Below are positions 25,370 to 33,770 of a DNA stretch of 64,000 nucleotides, in pieces (position 1 is the first letter of the stretch; each line of letters begins with the position of its first letter). The stretch is taken from NCBI RefSeq assembly GCF_017309385.1, contig NZ_JAFJMJ010000001.1:744001-808000 (forward strand). The letters are read 5' to 3'. A program made the position numbers and the translations under genes. The stretch comes from Amycolatopsis sp. 195334CR (GTDB lineage: Bacteria; Actinomycetota; Actinomycetes; Mycobacteriales; Pseudonocardiaceae). The notes under the pieces are model-generated. The model was not told where the DNA came from, did no database searches, and saw only the letters and a list, made by a program, of their open reading frames with translations.

Positions 25370-27415
25370 GTGCCGCACGTCTTGGGGCAGTTCGGCCCAC
25401 TCAGCTCTGACCTGACAGGGGAGCGGTTGACCTTCGTCGTCGCCCTCAGAGAGCTGTGGGAGATGTGGTCAAATGCCAGGATCTCCATGACCAGCTACGC
25501 AGACAGCCAAAACGTCCACCCAGCGACGATGTCGCGGTACTTCAACGGCAAGACATTGCCACCCGACGAGATCGTCATCGACCTCGTGGACTCGATCCGA
25601 AGGGTGACCGAACTGCCGATACCCGGCGAACCGGGTCGGCTGCTCAACCTTCTCAACGCTGCACAAGACGCGCAGCCCAGCAACTGGGGTGCGCTCAAAC
25701 AGTGGAAGGCCAGAGAACATCGCCAACGCTTGCGTGCCGACATGGCCGACACGAGGGTCATCGAACTGACCGAAGAGATCAGCCAACTGCGACTCGGGTT
25801 CGCGGCAGGATCCGCACCAGACAACGACGCAGAACTGGCGATCGTGCGGGGACTGCTGGCCGAGGAACGTCTGCGGGTCGCTGAACTCGAACGGGAGATA
25901 GCGGCGTGGCGCACTCGCGCCACCGAACCAGCCTCCACCGGGATCGTCGAGGTCGGTGGAGCACACTATTGGCAGCGCTATGTGCAGTCGCGCGCGGAAC
26001 GCGGGTGGACGACCGAGGCGATCTCGGCGGTCGACTCGGCGACGAGCCGCGTGCTCGATCAACTGGCGGAGCCCACGGCGTCTGAGCCGTCGCCGCGACG
26101 AGGCACCGTCCTCGATCACGTCGGTGGTGCCAGTCCCGACGTGATCGGGCTCCTCGCGAAGGCAATCGACCGCGGGTACCGCCTCGTGATCGTCCTCGCG
26201 GGCACCCTGAACGAGGTGCGCAGGCAGGTCCAGCGAGCCATTGACGAGGACCTGGTGTCTCTGCCGGACACGCCGGGAATCGTCCGCTTGACCAGCACGG
26301 ACCTCGACTACCGCAGGCTGAGTCAGGACCTGCACGGCCTCGAATTCGAGAAACGACACCCGGAGCTCCCCCTGCACGCGCCGAGCAACCTGCACAGCTC
26401 GTCCACTCGCATCATGGTCGTGAAGAAGAACATGTCCATACTCCGCAGGCTGAGGATGGAGCTCCTCGCGATGCGCACCCCACTCACCGAGATTCCCGCG
26501 CTGATCCTCGACCTCGCTCCAGATGACGGCACAGGACCCAAGACAACCCAGATCACGCAGGCACTGACGCAGGCCCTGCCGAGGGGGCAGTTCGTTTCCT
26601 TCTCCAGCACAACACTGAATCTGCCGATGCAGGACGAACATGAGCACTTCGTCGTCGCATCCCCCCGCCCGAGAGAGTACGTCGGGGCGTCCGACGTGTT
26701 CGGAACTGGTGAAGAGACGTCCGGGACAGACGAGAACATCTCTGGGGAGCGGACGTACGTGCGCCGGTTTGCCCGAGACGATGACGACCTCAGCTTGCGC
26801 ACGGCCATGGACATGTTCGTGCTCACCGGAGCTGTGAAGGTGTACAGGTCACTCGGTGCTCGCCACCACGGTCTACTCGTCGCCACCTCCGCGCGCGTCG
26901 CCGAGCAGGCGGCGATGCGGGATCGGCTCCAAATGCTCTGGCAGTCTGTTGACTACCACGAGATAGCAGGACTAGCGCGGCTCCAGGCATTGTTCGACAG
27001 CGATGTCGCTCCGGTAAGCATGTCCTGTCTCGTCGGCGCGATACCCGGGTCGTTTGACGAGTTGCGGCCCGCCCTGGAAATAGCCCTCGAACAACTCGGT
27101 GACGACCTCGTCACCCGCGACACCACGCCCGTGCCGGACAAGCCGTGGCACGTCACGGTGATAGGCCCCGGCCAAGTGCGGCTCGCTCCCCGCGACGGAA
27201 CCACTGTCCTTTACATCGACGGGATGGCCCCTGCACAGTCCGCCCCCGCGGCTCTGCGACCGTGGTTCGGTCTACGGCCTGGCTACACAGATCTGCTCCG
27301 CCTGTACGTACCGGACGGCGATGATCCGAACGGCCTGTACGCGAATATCGCCCACTTCTGGCGAGCCGACTCGGAACTCCACTCCGAACTCGTGCGATAC
27401 GGGACGGGGAACTAG
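25370..27415 (+). CDS. HTH-fused Z1-type helicase homologue lacking ATPase motifs
   Basis: A 681-residue protein that I recognise by pattern as a relative of Z1 (PF10593) helicase-like proteins found in restriction- and defence-type gene clusters. Residues 35-85 are a helix-turn-helix (YADSQNVHPATMSRYFNG); 125-180 form a coiled coil. From 200 on it follows the Z1 order: WQRYVQSRAERGW, then KAIDRGYRLVIVLAG, IMVVKKN, and the final ALRPWFGLRPGYTDLLRLYV. The catalytic signatures are lost: the P-loop region reads DHVGGASPDV instead of VQSGKT, the Walker B region LILDLAPDD instead of DDEAD, and the SRGLTLEG site reads GQVRLAPRDG. GTG start. It may be a regulator or decoy. The Z1 assignment is from memory. 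Confidence 0.75.
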   Translation: MPHVLGQFGPLSSDLTGERLTFVVALRELWEMWSNARISMTSYADSQNVHPATMSRYFNGKTLPPDEIVIDLVDSIRRVTELPIPGEPGRLLNLLNAAQDAQPSNWGALKQWKAREHRQRLRADMADTRVIELTEEISQLRLGFAAGSAPDNDAELAIVRGLLAEERLRVAELEREIAAWRTRATEPASTGIVEVGGAHYWQRYVQSRAERGWTTEAISAVDSATSRVLDQLAEPTASEPSPRRGTVLDHVGGASPDVIGLLAKAIDRGYRLVIVLAGTLNEVRRQVQRAIDEDLVSLPDTPGIVRLTSTDLDYRRLSQDLHGLEFEKRHPELPLHAPSNLHSSSTRIMVVKKNMSILRRLRMELLAMRTPLTEIPALILDLAPDDGTGPKTTQITQALTQALPRGQFVSFSSTTLNLPMQDEHEHFVVASPRPREYVGASDVFGTGEETSGTDENISGERTYVRRFARDDDDLSLRTAMDMFVLTGAVKVYRSLGARHHGLLVATSARVAEQAAMRDRLQMLWQSVDYHEIAGLARLQALFDSDVAPVSMSCLVGAIPGSFDELRPALEIALEQLGDDLVTRDTTPVPDKPWHVTVIGPGQVRLAPRDGTTVLYIDGMAPAQSAPAALRPWFGLRPGYTDLLRLYVPDGDDPNGLYANIAHFWRADSELHSELVRYGTGN

Positions 27416-27567
27416 CGCACCGAGTAAACACCTGCCTGTAGTCGCACGAGCGGGAACCCTGAGCTGAGCTGGCAAAGGATGAAGCTGTTAAGCCTCATGG
27501 CTCTGCTCCACGGCGGGGCCGTTGCCGGTTATGCAGCAGTTTCAGGGCGGACCCGTACGGCTAATCA

Positions 27568-27618
27568 CCGCTCGTCTGCATGAGCACGCGGCGGGCACCG
27601 ACCAGCGGCATGAGCGGG
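27568..27618. repeat. Degenerate copies of the dispersed CGCTCA-N6-TGAGCG hairpin
   Basis: Two imperfect copies lie after the Z1-like gene: CCGCTCG-TCTGCA-TGAGCAC (27568-27587) and AGCGGCATGAGCGG (27604-27617), which has the right arm and the GCATGAGCGGGCGTT context but no left arm. Better copies are at 42683, 45793 and 47304. Confidence 0.45.
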
Positions 27619-27633
27619 CGTTGGAAACGGCTG

Positions 27634-28610
27634 TTACCGATACGCAGCGCCCTCGTCTGGAACTGCCGACTGAGCTGTGAGTCGCATGGCGCGCTGATCG
27701 AAGAACAGGCGGGCGACGAGGTCGCCGCGGGTGCCCGCGCCAGTCTTGGAGAAGATCGACTTCAAGTGGTCCTGGACGGTGTAGGCCGACATTCGAAGCC
27801 GGTTGGCGATCTGCTTGGTCGACAGGCCTTGTGCCACGCATTCGGTGACCCGCCGCTCCTGCGGGGTGAGGCCGTACACGTCGGCCAGCAATGGTGCCAT
27901 TTCCGCCGGGCGGGCTGCTTCGAGCAGGACCGCGACCGGTGCCGTCGTGCCCTCGCCCAGTAGCGACGCCCGGACTATCACCCAGCGCCCTGCCTTGGTG
28001 CGCACGCGCGCTCTGGCCAGCCCGGTGCTCACTCGCCCCTCCTCGCGGCCGCCGATGGCGCGGGCCTGCCTGGCGACCGCACGGATCACCAGCGGGAGCG
28101 TTGTGCCCGCTCGGGTGCCGATGCCGAGTTCGTCGATCCAGTTCCCGGCCACCTGGTTGGCGAGGTCGACGCCGTCATCGGGATTCAGGACGAGCATTCC
28201 GGTGTCGTGGCGATCGGCGCAGGCCTCGTCCAGTAGCAGCGACCGGCGCAGCCCATCGGAGATCAAACCGGTCAGCGACGTGACGAGCCGTACCTCGGAG
28301 GGCGAGAAGTACGGGCGGCCCGTCTCGCGGAACACGGTGAGCGCGCCCCACGTACCGGTGCTGCTGGACAGCACGACTCGGAGTTCGTCGGAGTAACCCC
28401 CGGGGCGGCGGACCTCCCCGGTGCCGCCGGCTGAGGTCGAGCTCGCCCGCGGTGACGTCGCTGAGGCTCGCCGCGGTTCTGCCCGCGCGCGACATGTCGA
28501 CCCACTTCGTGTAGTCGGGTTCGCGCAACTCGATCTCGACGAGCCGGCTGATCGCGTCGGCAGGCATACCGTTCTCGACGAACTCCGCGGTGCGGTGAAG
28601 CGTTCGGCCG
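27634..28610 (-). pseudogene. LuxR family regulator, frameshifted and 5'-truncated
   Basis: Remnant of a GAF-like/LuxR transcriptional regulator. The C-terminal DNA-binding domain is intact (LTPQERRVTECVAQGLSTKQ, about 27,700-27,880). The N-terminal part (RLVEIELREPDYTKWVDMSR, GELDLSRRHR) continues in another frame. One extra base in the CCCC run at 28416-28419 explains the break: removing it joins LSRRHREV to RRPGGYSDELRVVLSS, which fits the family pattern. The first 50 or so residues seem to be cut off by the pentapeptide gene starting at 28632. It could be a sequencing error, but the missing N-terminus argues for real decay. Confidence 0.75.
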
Positions 28611-28631
28611 GCCGGCAGCGACCTTGTGGGT

Positions 28632-30161
28632 ATGGCCGATCCCGAACAGCCCCTCACTGACTCGGAACCCGCGCGGCCCGGCGAGCGTTCGCGACTACGC
28701 GGCTCGTTGTCGGTGTGGGCGGTGCCCGTGGTCGCAGCCGTGGTGCTCGGAGTGGCCGGCGTGGTGCTGGTGTGGTTGTGGCGTTGGGTCGACACTTTGG
28801 CCCTGGTCGAGCAGAAGGACAAGGCCACCGCGCATCTGGACACGGTGAAGATTGCCGCGTCGGTCCTGGTCGCCGGCGGCGGCGTATTCGCCCTCTATCT
28901 CACCGCACGCCGGCAACGCACCCAGGAAGAAGAACTCCAAGTCCGCCGGGACGAACTGGCCCAGCGCGACCATGCCCAAGCCCACGCCGAGCGGGTCGCC
29001 GAGCAGACCCGCTTGCACGCCGAGCGCGTCGCCGCGAGCGCCGAGAAGGACGCCACCGACCGTCAGATCACCGAGTTGTTCACCAAAGCCGTCGAGCAAC
29101 TCGGGCACGAGCAAGCCGCAGTCCGTCTCGGCGGCCTGTACACCTTGGAACGGCTGGCTCAGGACCACGTGGAGCAGCGCCGCCCTGTGGTCAGCGTCCT
29201 CTGCGCCTACCTCCGCATGCCCTACCTCGACCCCGACGAACCCTCACCGACCGACGTCGAACAAGTCACGGGCGCCGAGCTCATCACCACCGCACAACGC
29301 CGCGCACGCCGCCAAGAACGCGAAGTCCGCCTCACCATTCAACGCCTGCTGCGCGACCACGCCCACAACACCCCCAAACCCGGCAGGCCAGCCGATGCCA
29401 CCTATTGGGGGAGCACAAATCCCGCCATCGACATCGACGTCGATCTCACCGGCGCTACCCTCATCAACCTCGACCTCACCCGTCGGCGACTACACCCCTC
29501 CACCACCTTCACCACCACCACCTTCGCCGGCAGCGTCAGGTTCGGCAGCGCGACCTTCACCGGCAGCGCTGAGTTCAACGGAGCGACCTTCGCCGGCTCC
29601 GCTGGATTCGACGAGGCGACCTTCACCAGCGGCGCTGCGTTCGACGGAGTCACCTTCACTGGCGGCGCCTGGTTCGGCGGTGCGACTTTCGCCGGCAGTG
29701 CTGAGTTCGACAGGGCGACTTTCACCGGCACCGCTAGATTCAACGGCGTCACCTTCACCGGTCACACCAGATTCAACCGGGCGATCTTTACCCGCAGCGC
29801 CAGGTTCGACGAGACGACCTTTACCCGCGGCGCCGGGTTCGACGAGGCGACCTTTATCTGTGGCGCCGGGTTCGACGGGGTTACCTTCACCGGCAATGCC
29901 ATGTTCAATAAGGCGACCTTCACCGGCAACGCCATGTTTAACAGAGCGACCTTTATACGCGTCGCCGGGTTCGGACAAGTCACTTTCGCCGGGGAGGTGC
30001 AGCTGGCCGGGGCGACCATCATCGGCGAGCTGCAGTTTGCCGGGGCACGGACCCGGAGCCGGGAAGGCGTGTGGCCGCGAGGATGGCGGGTCGGGGCGCC
30101 CGGTGAGGATGGGGCATCAGGGGGCGACCCGGACCAGTGGTTCATGTTGGAGAAGGTGTAG
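28632..30161 (+). CDS. Membrane pentapeptide-type repeat protein
   Basis: A 509-residue protein. Two membrane segments lie at about 28-50 and 70-90, followed by a charged coiled coil (EEELQVRRDELAQRDHAQAH) and a helical motif AAVRLGGLYTLERLAQDHVE common to actinobacterial proteins of this type. From about 270 to 480 comes a beta-helix of some 18 repeats of 11 residues with pattern ATFTGxAxFDG, the Pentapeptide_3 type. The DNA therefore has a 33-base periodicity from 29,500 to 30,020. The start is the ATG at 28632 (GTG at 28626 is possible). Probably a membrane-tethered scaffold; function unknown. An open frame continues right after its stop. Confidence 0.88.
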   Translation: MADPEQPLTDSEPARPGERSRLRGSLSVWAVPVVAAVVLGVAGVVLVWLWRWVDTLALVEQKDKATAHLDTVKIAASVLVAGGGVFALYLTARRQRTQEEELQVRRDELAQRDHAQAHAERVAEQTRLHAERVAASAEKDATDRQITELFTKAVEQLGHEQAAVRLGGLYTLERLAQDHVEQRRPVVSVLCAYLRMPYLDPDEPSPTDVEQVTGAELITTAQRRARRQEREVRLTIQRLLRDHAHNTPKPGRPADATYWGSTNPAIDIDVDLTGATLINLDLTRRRLHPSTTFTTTTFAGSVRFGSATFTGSAEFNGATFAGSAGFDEATFTSGAAFDGVTFTGGAWFGGATFAGSAEFDRATFTGTARFNGVTFTGHTRFNRAIFTRSARFDETTFTRGAGFDEATFICGAGFDGVTFTGNAMFNKATFTGNAMFNRATFIRVAGFGQVTFAGEVQLAGATIIGELQFAGARTRSREGVWPRGWRVGAPGEDGASGGDPDQWFMLEKV

Positions 30162-30428
30162 CTATACCGAATCATTCGCCGCGTCCGCGATAGCGAAGAC
30201 TCCGATCCCCTCGACGATGGCAGTGCGCTCTGGCCTAGCTCCCGCCACCTCGCTGGCTCAGCACTGCACGGCGAAATCGACCACCCTTTCGACGCGGATC
30301 CGCAGGCCACGTTCACGACGTGGGTGAGGTTCCTCGGCGTGCGCACAAACCAGCGCGGCGACCGGGCCGTCGGGCACTGGACCGGTACGCCCGCCGCCAC
30401 CATCGGCGCCTGGGATTCGGGACGATGA
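30162..30428 (+). pseudogene. Coding remnant in the same frame after the pentapeptide gene's stop
   Basis: After the TAG at 30159 the same frame stays open for 88 codons and reads as protein (IIRRVRDSEDSDPLDDGSAL, HGEIDHPFDADPQATFTTWV, FLGVRTNQRGDRAVGHWTG). It ends at 30428, overlapping the ATG of the next gene. There is no good start near its beginning. Either the TAG interrupts a longer protein or this is the truncated end of a separate gene. Not recognised. Confidence 0.45.
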
Positions 30429-30872
30429 CTAGCCCCCGCAAGATCTGCAGCACGCCCGGATGCCATCGACCCACCCGCGGCCGTGGGCTGTGCTACGCCG
30501 AGCACCAGGCCGTCTCCGCGCCGAACGCGAACCCGGCACCACGGTCACCTCCGCGTCCGGTGAGTGCGGTACACCCGGCTGCAAGCGGCCGGTCCACGCC
30601 CGCGGCCTGTGCGTCACCGAGTACCGCGCTGCCCAGCGCGACCCCGACTCCGGACGCATCGACACCGCCGGCGCCACCCAGCACCTGCGGAAGCCTGCCA
30701 CGGCCGGCTGGACGGCTGAGCAGGTCGCCGACGCCACCACAAAATACATCAGCCTCGACCAGGCGGAAGCGCCCAGACCGGCGACCGGCGCGCGGGCAGC
30801 ATCGCCGCGGCGGCGTTCATCGCCAGCTCGGCCGCGGCGATCCGGGCCGAGGCCGTCCCGGCTAGTTCTTGA
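30425..30872 (+). pseudogene. Double-frameshifted gene with two CxxxxC zinc-finger-like units
   Basis: The first frame gives MTSPRKICSTPGCHRPTRGR-GLCYAEHQA. A second frame gives CGTPGCKRPVHARGLCVTEY and then TAEQVADATTKYISLDQAE. A third frame gives AGSIAAAAFIASSAAAIRAE and stops at 30872. Breaks lie near 30,515 and 30,770. The duplicated CxxPGCxRPxxxRGLC unit looks like a small zinc finger seen in HNH- or WhiB-like contexts. Joined, the three parts make a sensible protein of about 147 residues, so this is a decayed gene. The end overlaps the convergent gene at 30862. Confidence 0.6.
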
Positions 30873-31203
30873 TCGGCTCGAACCTCATCCGCTCGAGCAG
30901 GGTCAGCGCCTTCCGTCGCGCCGGTGACGTCGGGGCCTGCTCGTCGGCGCACCCGATGATCAGCTCGGCCAGCGACAGGCCGCCCGATCGGCCGAGGCGT
31001 TCGAAGAACTCGGCGATGCGCTCGCGGTAGTCGCCGGTGATGACCACCTCGGTGCGGCCGTCGGTCATGGTGACCTTGCCGTCGGTGAGGGTCGTCTCCC
31101 AGTACGGGATGATCGCGGCGAGCTGGCGGATGTCCTCGGCGCGCTCGCGCATCTGCCGGGACACCGCGCTGTGGTGGAGCTTCTTCTCGTACTGGGTGAC
31201 CAT
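30862..31203 (-). CDS. Hypothetical protein
   Basis: A 113-residue soluble protein, helical at both ends (KKLHHSAVSRQMRERAEDIR and RRKALTLLERMRF) with a central strand region containing GKVTMTDGRTEVVITGDYRE. The ATG follows a GGGGAGAGGAGTC stretch, a strong ribosome site. It diverges from a small zinc-ribbon gene at 31290. Not recognised. Coding character (GC3, RBS) supports a real gene. Confidence 0.65.
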   Translation of the reverse strand: MVTQYEKKLHHSAVSRQMRERAEDIRQLAAIIPYWETTLTDGKVTMTDGRTEVVITGDYRERIAEFFERLGRSGGLSLAELIIGCADEQAPTSPARRKALTLLERMRFEPIKN

Positions 31204-31289
31204 GGCGACTCCTCTCCCCGGGTGACACAGGACTCAGAAAATAGAACACCTGTTCGTCTCCGGCAAGCGGTGTGCCTACCATGCCCCCC

Positions 31290-31451
31290 ATGACCGAAGC
31301 CAGCCCCAGGATGTGCACGAAGTGCGGCGAGAAGCCCACCGTCGACCAGAAGATCGGCATCCTGTGCAGCGGATGCATCGCCGCACTCACGGCCGCCGGC
31401 CCGCTCGGCGGGCACGACCAGCACGACGAGGCGGCGGCCACCAGCGGGTGA
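31290..31451 (+). CDS. Small zinc-ribbon-like protein
   Basis: A 53-residue protein, MTEASPRMCTKCGEKPTVDQ at the start, with two CxxC pairs (CTKC and CSGC, 19 residues apart), the spacing of a zinc ribbon. The acidic His-rich tail GGHDQHDEAAATSG is probably disordered. An ATG at 31281 is also in frame. It is divergent from the gene at 31203 with 86 bases between. Too small to place in a family. Confidence 0.5.
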   Translation: MTEASPRMCTKCGEKPTVDQKIGILCSGCIAALTAAGPLGGHDQHDEAAATSG

Positions 31452-31506
31452 TGCGGCGTGGGCCACTACCGCGGTTACGGTACGCGGTTACGGAACGCTC
31501 ACCGCC

Positions 31507-31767
31507 ATGGACCACCAGGACCTCTGCGCTTTCGTCGACACCAACCTCGGCATCGACGAAGCCCGCGCTCGCTACGCCAGCCGCGGCCCGTGGCAGATCG
31601 CCCGCAAGCGCACCCCCGAAGAGTCCTGGATGACCCTGCTCGACGTGGGCGGCACTGCGATCGCCGCGCCGATGGAGGTGACTGCCGACCGCGAGGCATT
31701 GCTCGTACGGGGTACGCCCGCAGGTCATCTACTCTTGCTCGCGAAGTGGCAGCTGTGGCTCGCGTAA
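31507..31767 (+). CDS. Hypothetical protein
   Basis: An 86-residue protein (MDHQDLCAFVDTNLGIDEAR) with a helical first half and a strand-rich second half ending LLLLAKWQLWLA. No motif recognised. It precedes the type VII toxin module by 48 bases on the same strand and could belong to it. Moderate confidence because it is short and lacks a strong ribosome site. Confidence 0.45.
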   Translation: MDHQDLCAFVDTNLGIDEARARYASRGPWQIARKRTPEESWMTLLDVGGTAIAAPMEVTADREALLVRGTPAGHLLLLAKWQLWLA

Positions 31768-31815
31768 GTGTGAAATCCAGCCAGTTTCCCGAATCGCCGT
31801 GTTATGGTCCACCCC

Positions 31816-32154
31816 ATGGGGACGGTCAATGTACGGCCGGAAAGCGTCCACGAGGCAGCTCAGAGGGTTGACGCTGCCGGGCAGGACTGGGGCGAGTCGA
31901 CTGCGACATTGGCTGCGGACATGGGCGCGGTAGAGAATCCCTACGGCGGCGACGAGTTGGGTAACGCCCTAAAGGACATGTACGAGATTATCGGGCCCAC
32001 TGCGCTGGAATACTTCAACCAGACCGGTTTCTGTCTTGTCGAGACGGCCTCGGCGATGAACCAGGCGGCCACCGCGTACACCACGATCGAGCAGGACAAC
32101 GCCAAGCAGATGCGCAGGGTGCAGGCCATCATAGACAGCTTGGGCGACGTCTGA
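31816..32154 (+). CDS. WXG100-like type VII secretion partner protein
   Basis: A 112-residue helical protein without signal sequence (MGTVNVRPESVHEAAQRVDA). It has two long helices joined near residues 48-52 (NPYGGDELG), where the WXG turn would be, and a C-terminal helix DNAKQMRRVQAIIDSLGDV. It resembles the small partner proteins encoded just before LXG/ESX toxins. Its stop is immediately followed by the GTG of the toxin gene (TGAGTG), so the pair is coupled and probably forms a secretion complex. An ATG at 31804 is an alternative start. Confidence 0.7.
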   Translation: MGTVNVRPESVHEAAQRVDAAGQDWGESTATLAADMGAVENPYGGDELGNALKDMYEIIGPTALEYFNQTGFCLVETASAMNQAATAYTTIEQDNAKQMRRVQAIIDSLGDV

Positions 32155-33159
32155 GTGGGCCTGCAACTGCCACCCGAACTGATCGAGGCACTGGCCTGGA
32201 TCGGCTGCACTTGGCCGGAGGCCGACGAGACGAAGCTATTCCAGTGCGGCGAGTACTGGGGCACTTTTGCCGAACAGGCGACCGCGCATGCGGAAGCGGC
32301 TGCGAAAGCGGTTTCCGAGATGCTGGCAGAGAACCAGAGCCCTGGCCTCGATGCCTTCAAGGCGTACTGGGAGAAGCTGTCCGGCGAGGCCGGTTACCTC
32401 GTGGACTGCGGCATCGTGGCGGGCGCGGTGTCCATCGCGTTCTACTCTGCGGGTGCACTCGTACTGACGTTGAAGATGCTGGTGATCGCGCAACTCGTCG
32501 CGTTCGCGGTGATCCTCGCGGCTGCCATCGCCGCAGCCTTCTTCACCCTCGGCGCGTCCCTCGCGGCGGCAGCACAGACCGCAACCGCGATCAACAGGAC
32601 GATCGTGATGCTGGTCAACACCACCATCACCGCGATCAGTGAGCTGGGAGCGCCGCTGTCCGACTTGGTACGCGAGCACCTGAGCAAGGAGATCGACCGG
32701 CTGGAGGGGCGGCCCATCCACACCTCCGAGCATGGCGTCGACGAGTTCGACACGCCGGAGGAACGGGAGCAGGAGCGCCAGGAGTACGAACGCCGCAAAG
32801 AAGAACTCGCCAAGGATCCCGATCACGGCGGCACCGCCACCGCGGCGACCAGACGGGAGGCGGAGGTCGCGCTCGGCCTGGAAAAAATGGGCGCGGTCAC
32901 CCCGCCGGTGGAACGCGGCAGTCCCGGTGCGGACTTCAAGGACGGCAGCGGTCAGGACTGGGACGTGAAAGGATTCCAGACGAGGGACGGCCGAGGCGGC
33001 TACACCAGGGCCGCCGCTGAGAGATCGATCCAGCGGGAGATCGCCGCGGGCGAGCACGTCGCGCTGGACATCAGCAAGTTGTCCCCAGCCGACCGGGATG
33101 ACTTGAAGGAGCTCGTCGGGTCCCATCCGGAGTGGGCGAACAAGGTGGCGATCTACTGA
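32155..33159 (+). CDS. Type VII-secreted polymorphic toxin, nuclease-like C-terminus
   Basis: A 334-residue protein starting with GTG. Residues 1-85 are WXG-like helices (WPEADETKLFQCGEYWGTFA). A hydrophobic stretch of about 70 residues follows (IVAGAVSIAFYSAGALVLTL to about 170), as in toxins that cross the target membrane. A charged linker comes next (EEREQERQEYERRKEELAKD). The last 100 residues (VERGSPGADFKDGSGQDWDV, KGFQTRD, HVALDISKLSPADRDDL) have the D-x-D/E-x-K pattern of a restriction-like or CDI-type nuclease. The pentapeptide protein encoded next, overlapping by one base, is the likely immunity protein. Confidence 0.7.
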   Translation: MGLQLPPELIEALAWIGCTWPEADETKLFQCGEYWGTFAEQATAHAEAAAKAVSEMLAENQSPGLDAFKAYWEKLSGEAGYLVDCGIVAGAVSIAFYSAGALVLTLKMLVIAQLVAFAVILAAAIAAAFFTLGASLAAAAQTATAINRTIVMLVNTTITAISELGAPLSDLVREHLSKEIDRLEGRPIHTSEHGVDEFDTPEEREQERQEYERRKEELAKDPDHGGTATAATRREAEVALGLEKMGAVTPPVERGSPGADFKDGSGQDWDVKGFQTRDGRGGYTRAAAERSIQREIAAGEHVALDISKLSPADRDDLKELVGSHPEWANKVAIY

Positions 33160-33770
33160 TGGCAGAGACGCTGAGCCAGGCCGAGTTCGACGCGCTGCTC
33201 GACGACCACCGGCGATGGAACAACAACGACGGCGGTCGGCAGCTGGACCTGACCGGCCGCTCACTCACGCGGCTCCGGCTCGCAGGGCGGCGGGTGGACG
33301 GCGCGGTGCTCAACGAAGCCGACTTGTCCGGCTGCGACCTGACCGGCACGGATCTCAGTCACACCGAGCTGATCGGCGCAGACTTGCGAGAAGCGAAGCT
33401 GCCCGGCGCCGACCTCTACAAGGTGAACTTCACCGGCGCCGATCTCACGGGCGCGGACCTGACCGGTGCCCGGCTGCTCCGCGCCGACCTGACCGAAGCG
33501 GTGTTGACCGGAGCGGTGCTCGACCGCACCGACCTGACCAAGACGTACTTCTTCCGCACCGATCTCCGGGGCGTGAAACTGCGCGATGCCTGGCTGGACC
33601 GAGTCGGGTTCGAAGCCGACCAGGTCAGTGGGTGGGACGCCGCGGGCGCGACCGGGACCGTCCTGGCGGGCAGCCTCGTCACCGGAACCGGCGGCCTGAT
33701 CGACGCAATCGACGCACTACGCCAGGCCGGGGCGCTGGTCCGGCCGTTCGCCGGGAAGGTGACACCGTGA
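33159..33770 (+). CDS. Pentapeptide-repeat protein, putative immunity protein
   Basis: A 203-residue protein. After a helical head (MAETLSQAEFDALLDDHRRW) come about 20 pentapeptides of the A(D/N)Lxx type (ADLSGCDLTGTDLSHTELIG and onward, residues 25-150), which fold as a right-handed quadrilateral beta-helix that mimics B-form DNA. The C-terminal cap (DAAGATGTVLAGSLVTG) is short. The ATG overlaps the toxin's stop by one base, the order expected for toxin then immunity gene. DNA mimicry would be a simple way to block a nuclease toxin, which is inference. Confidence 0.75.
   Translation: MAETLSQAEFDALLDDHRRWNNNDGGRQLDLTGRSLTRLRLAGRRVDGAVLNEADLSGCDLTGTDLSHTELIGADLREAKLPGADLYKVNFTGADLTGADLTGARLLRADLTEAVLTGAVLDRTDLTKTYFFRTDLRGVKLRDAWLDRVGFEADQVSGWDAAGATGTVLAGSLVTGTGGLIDAIDALRQAGALVRPFAGKVTP

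Noticed and set aside
29500..30020. 33-base periodic DNA that could be taken for a CRISPR or satellite
   Set aside because: The period equals 11 codons of the beta-helix repeat in one intact gene, and the units vary in sequence as protein repeats do.
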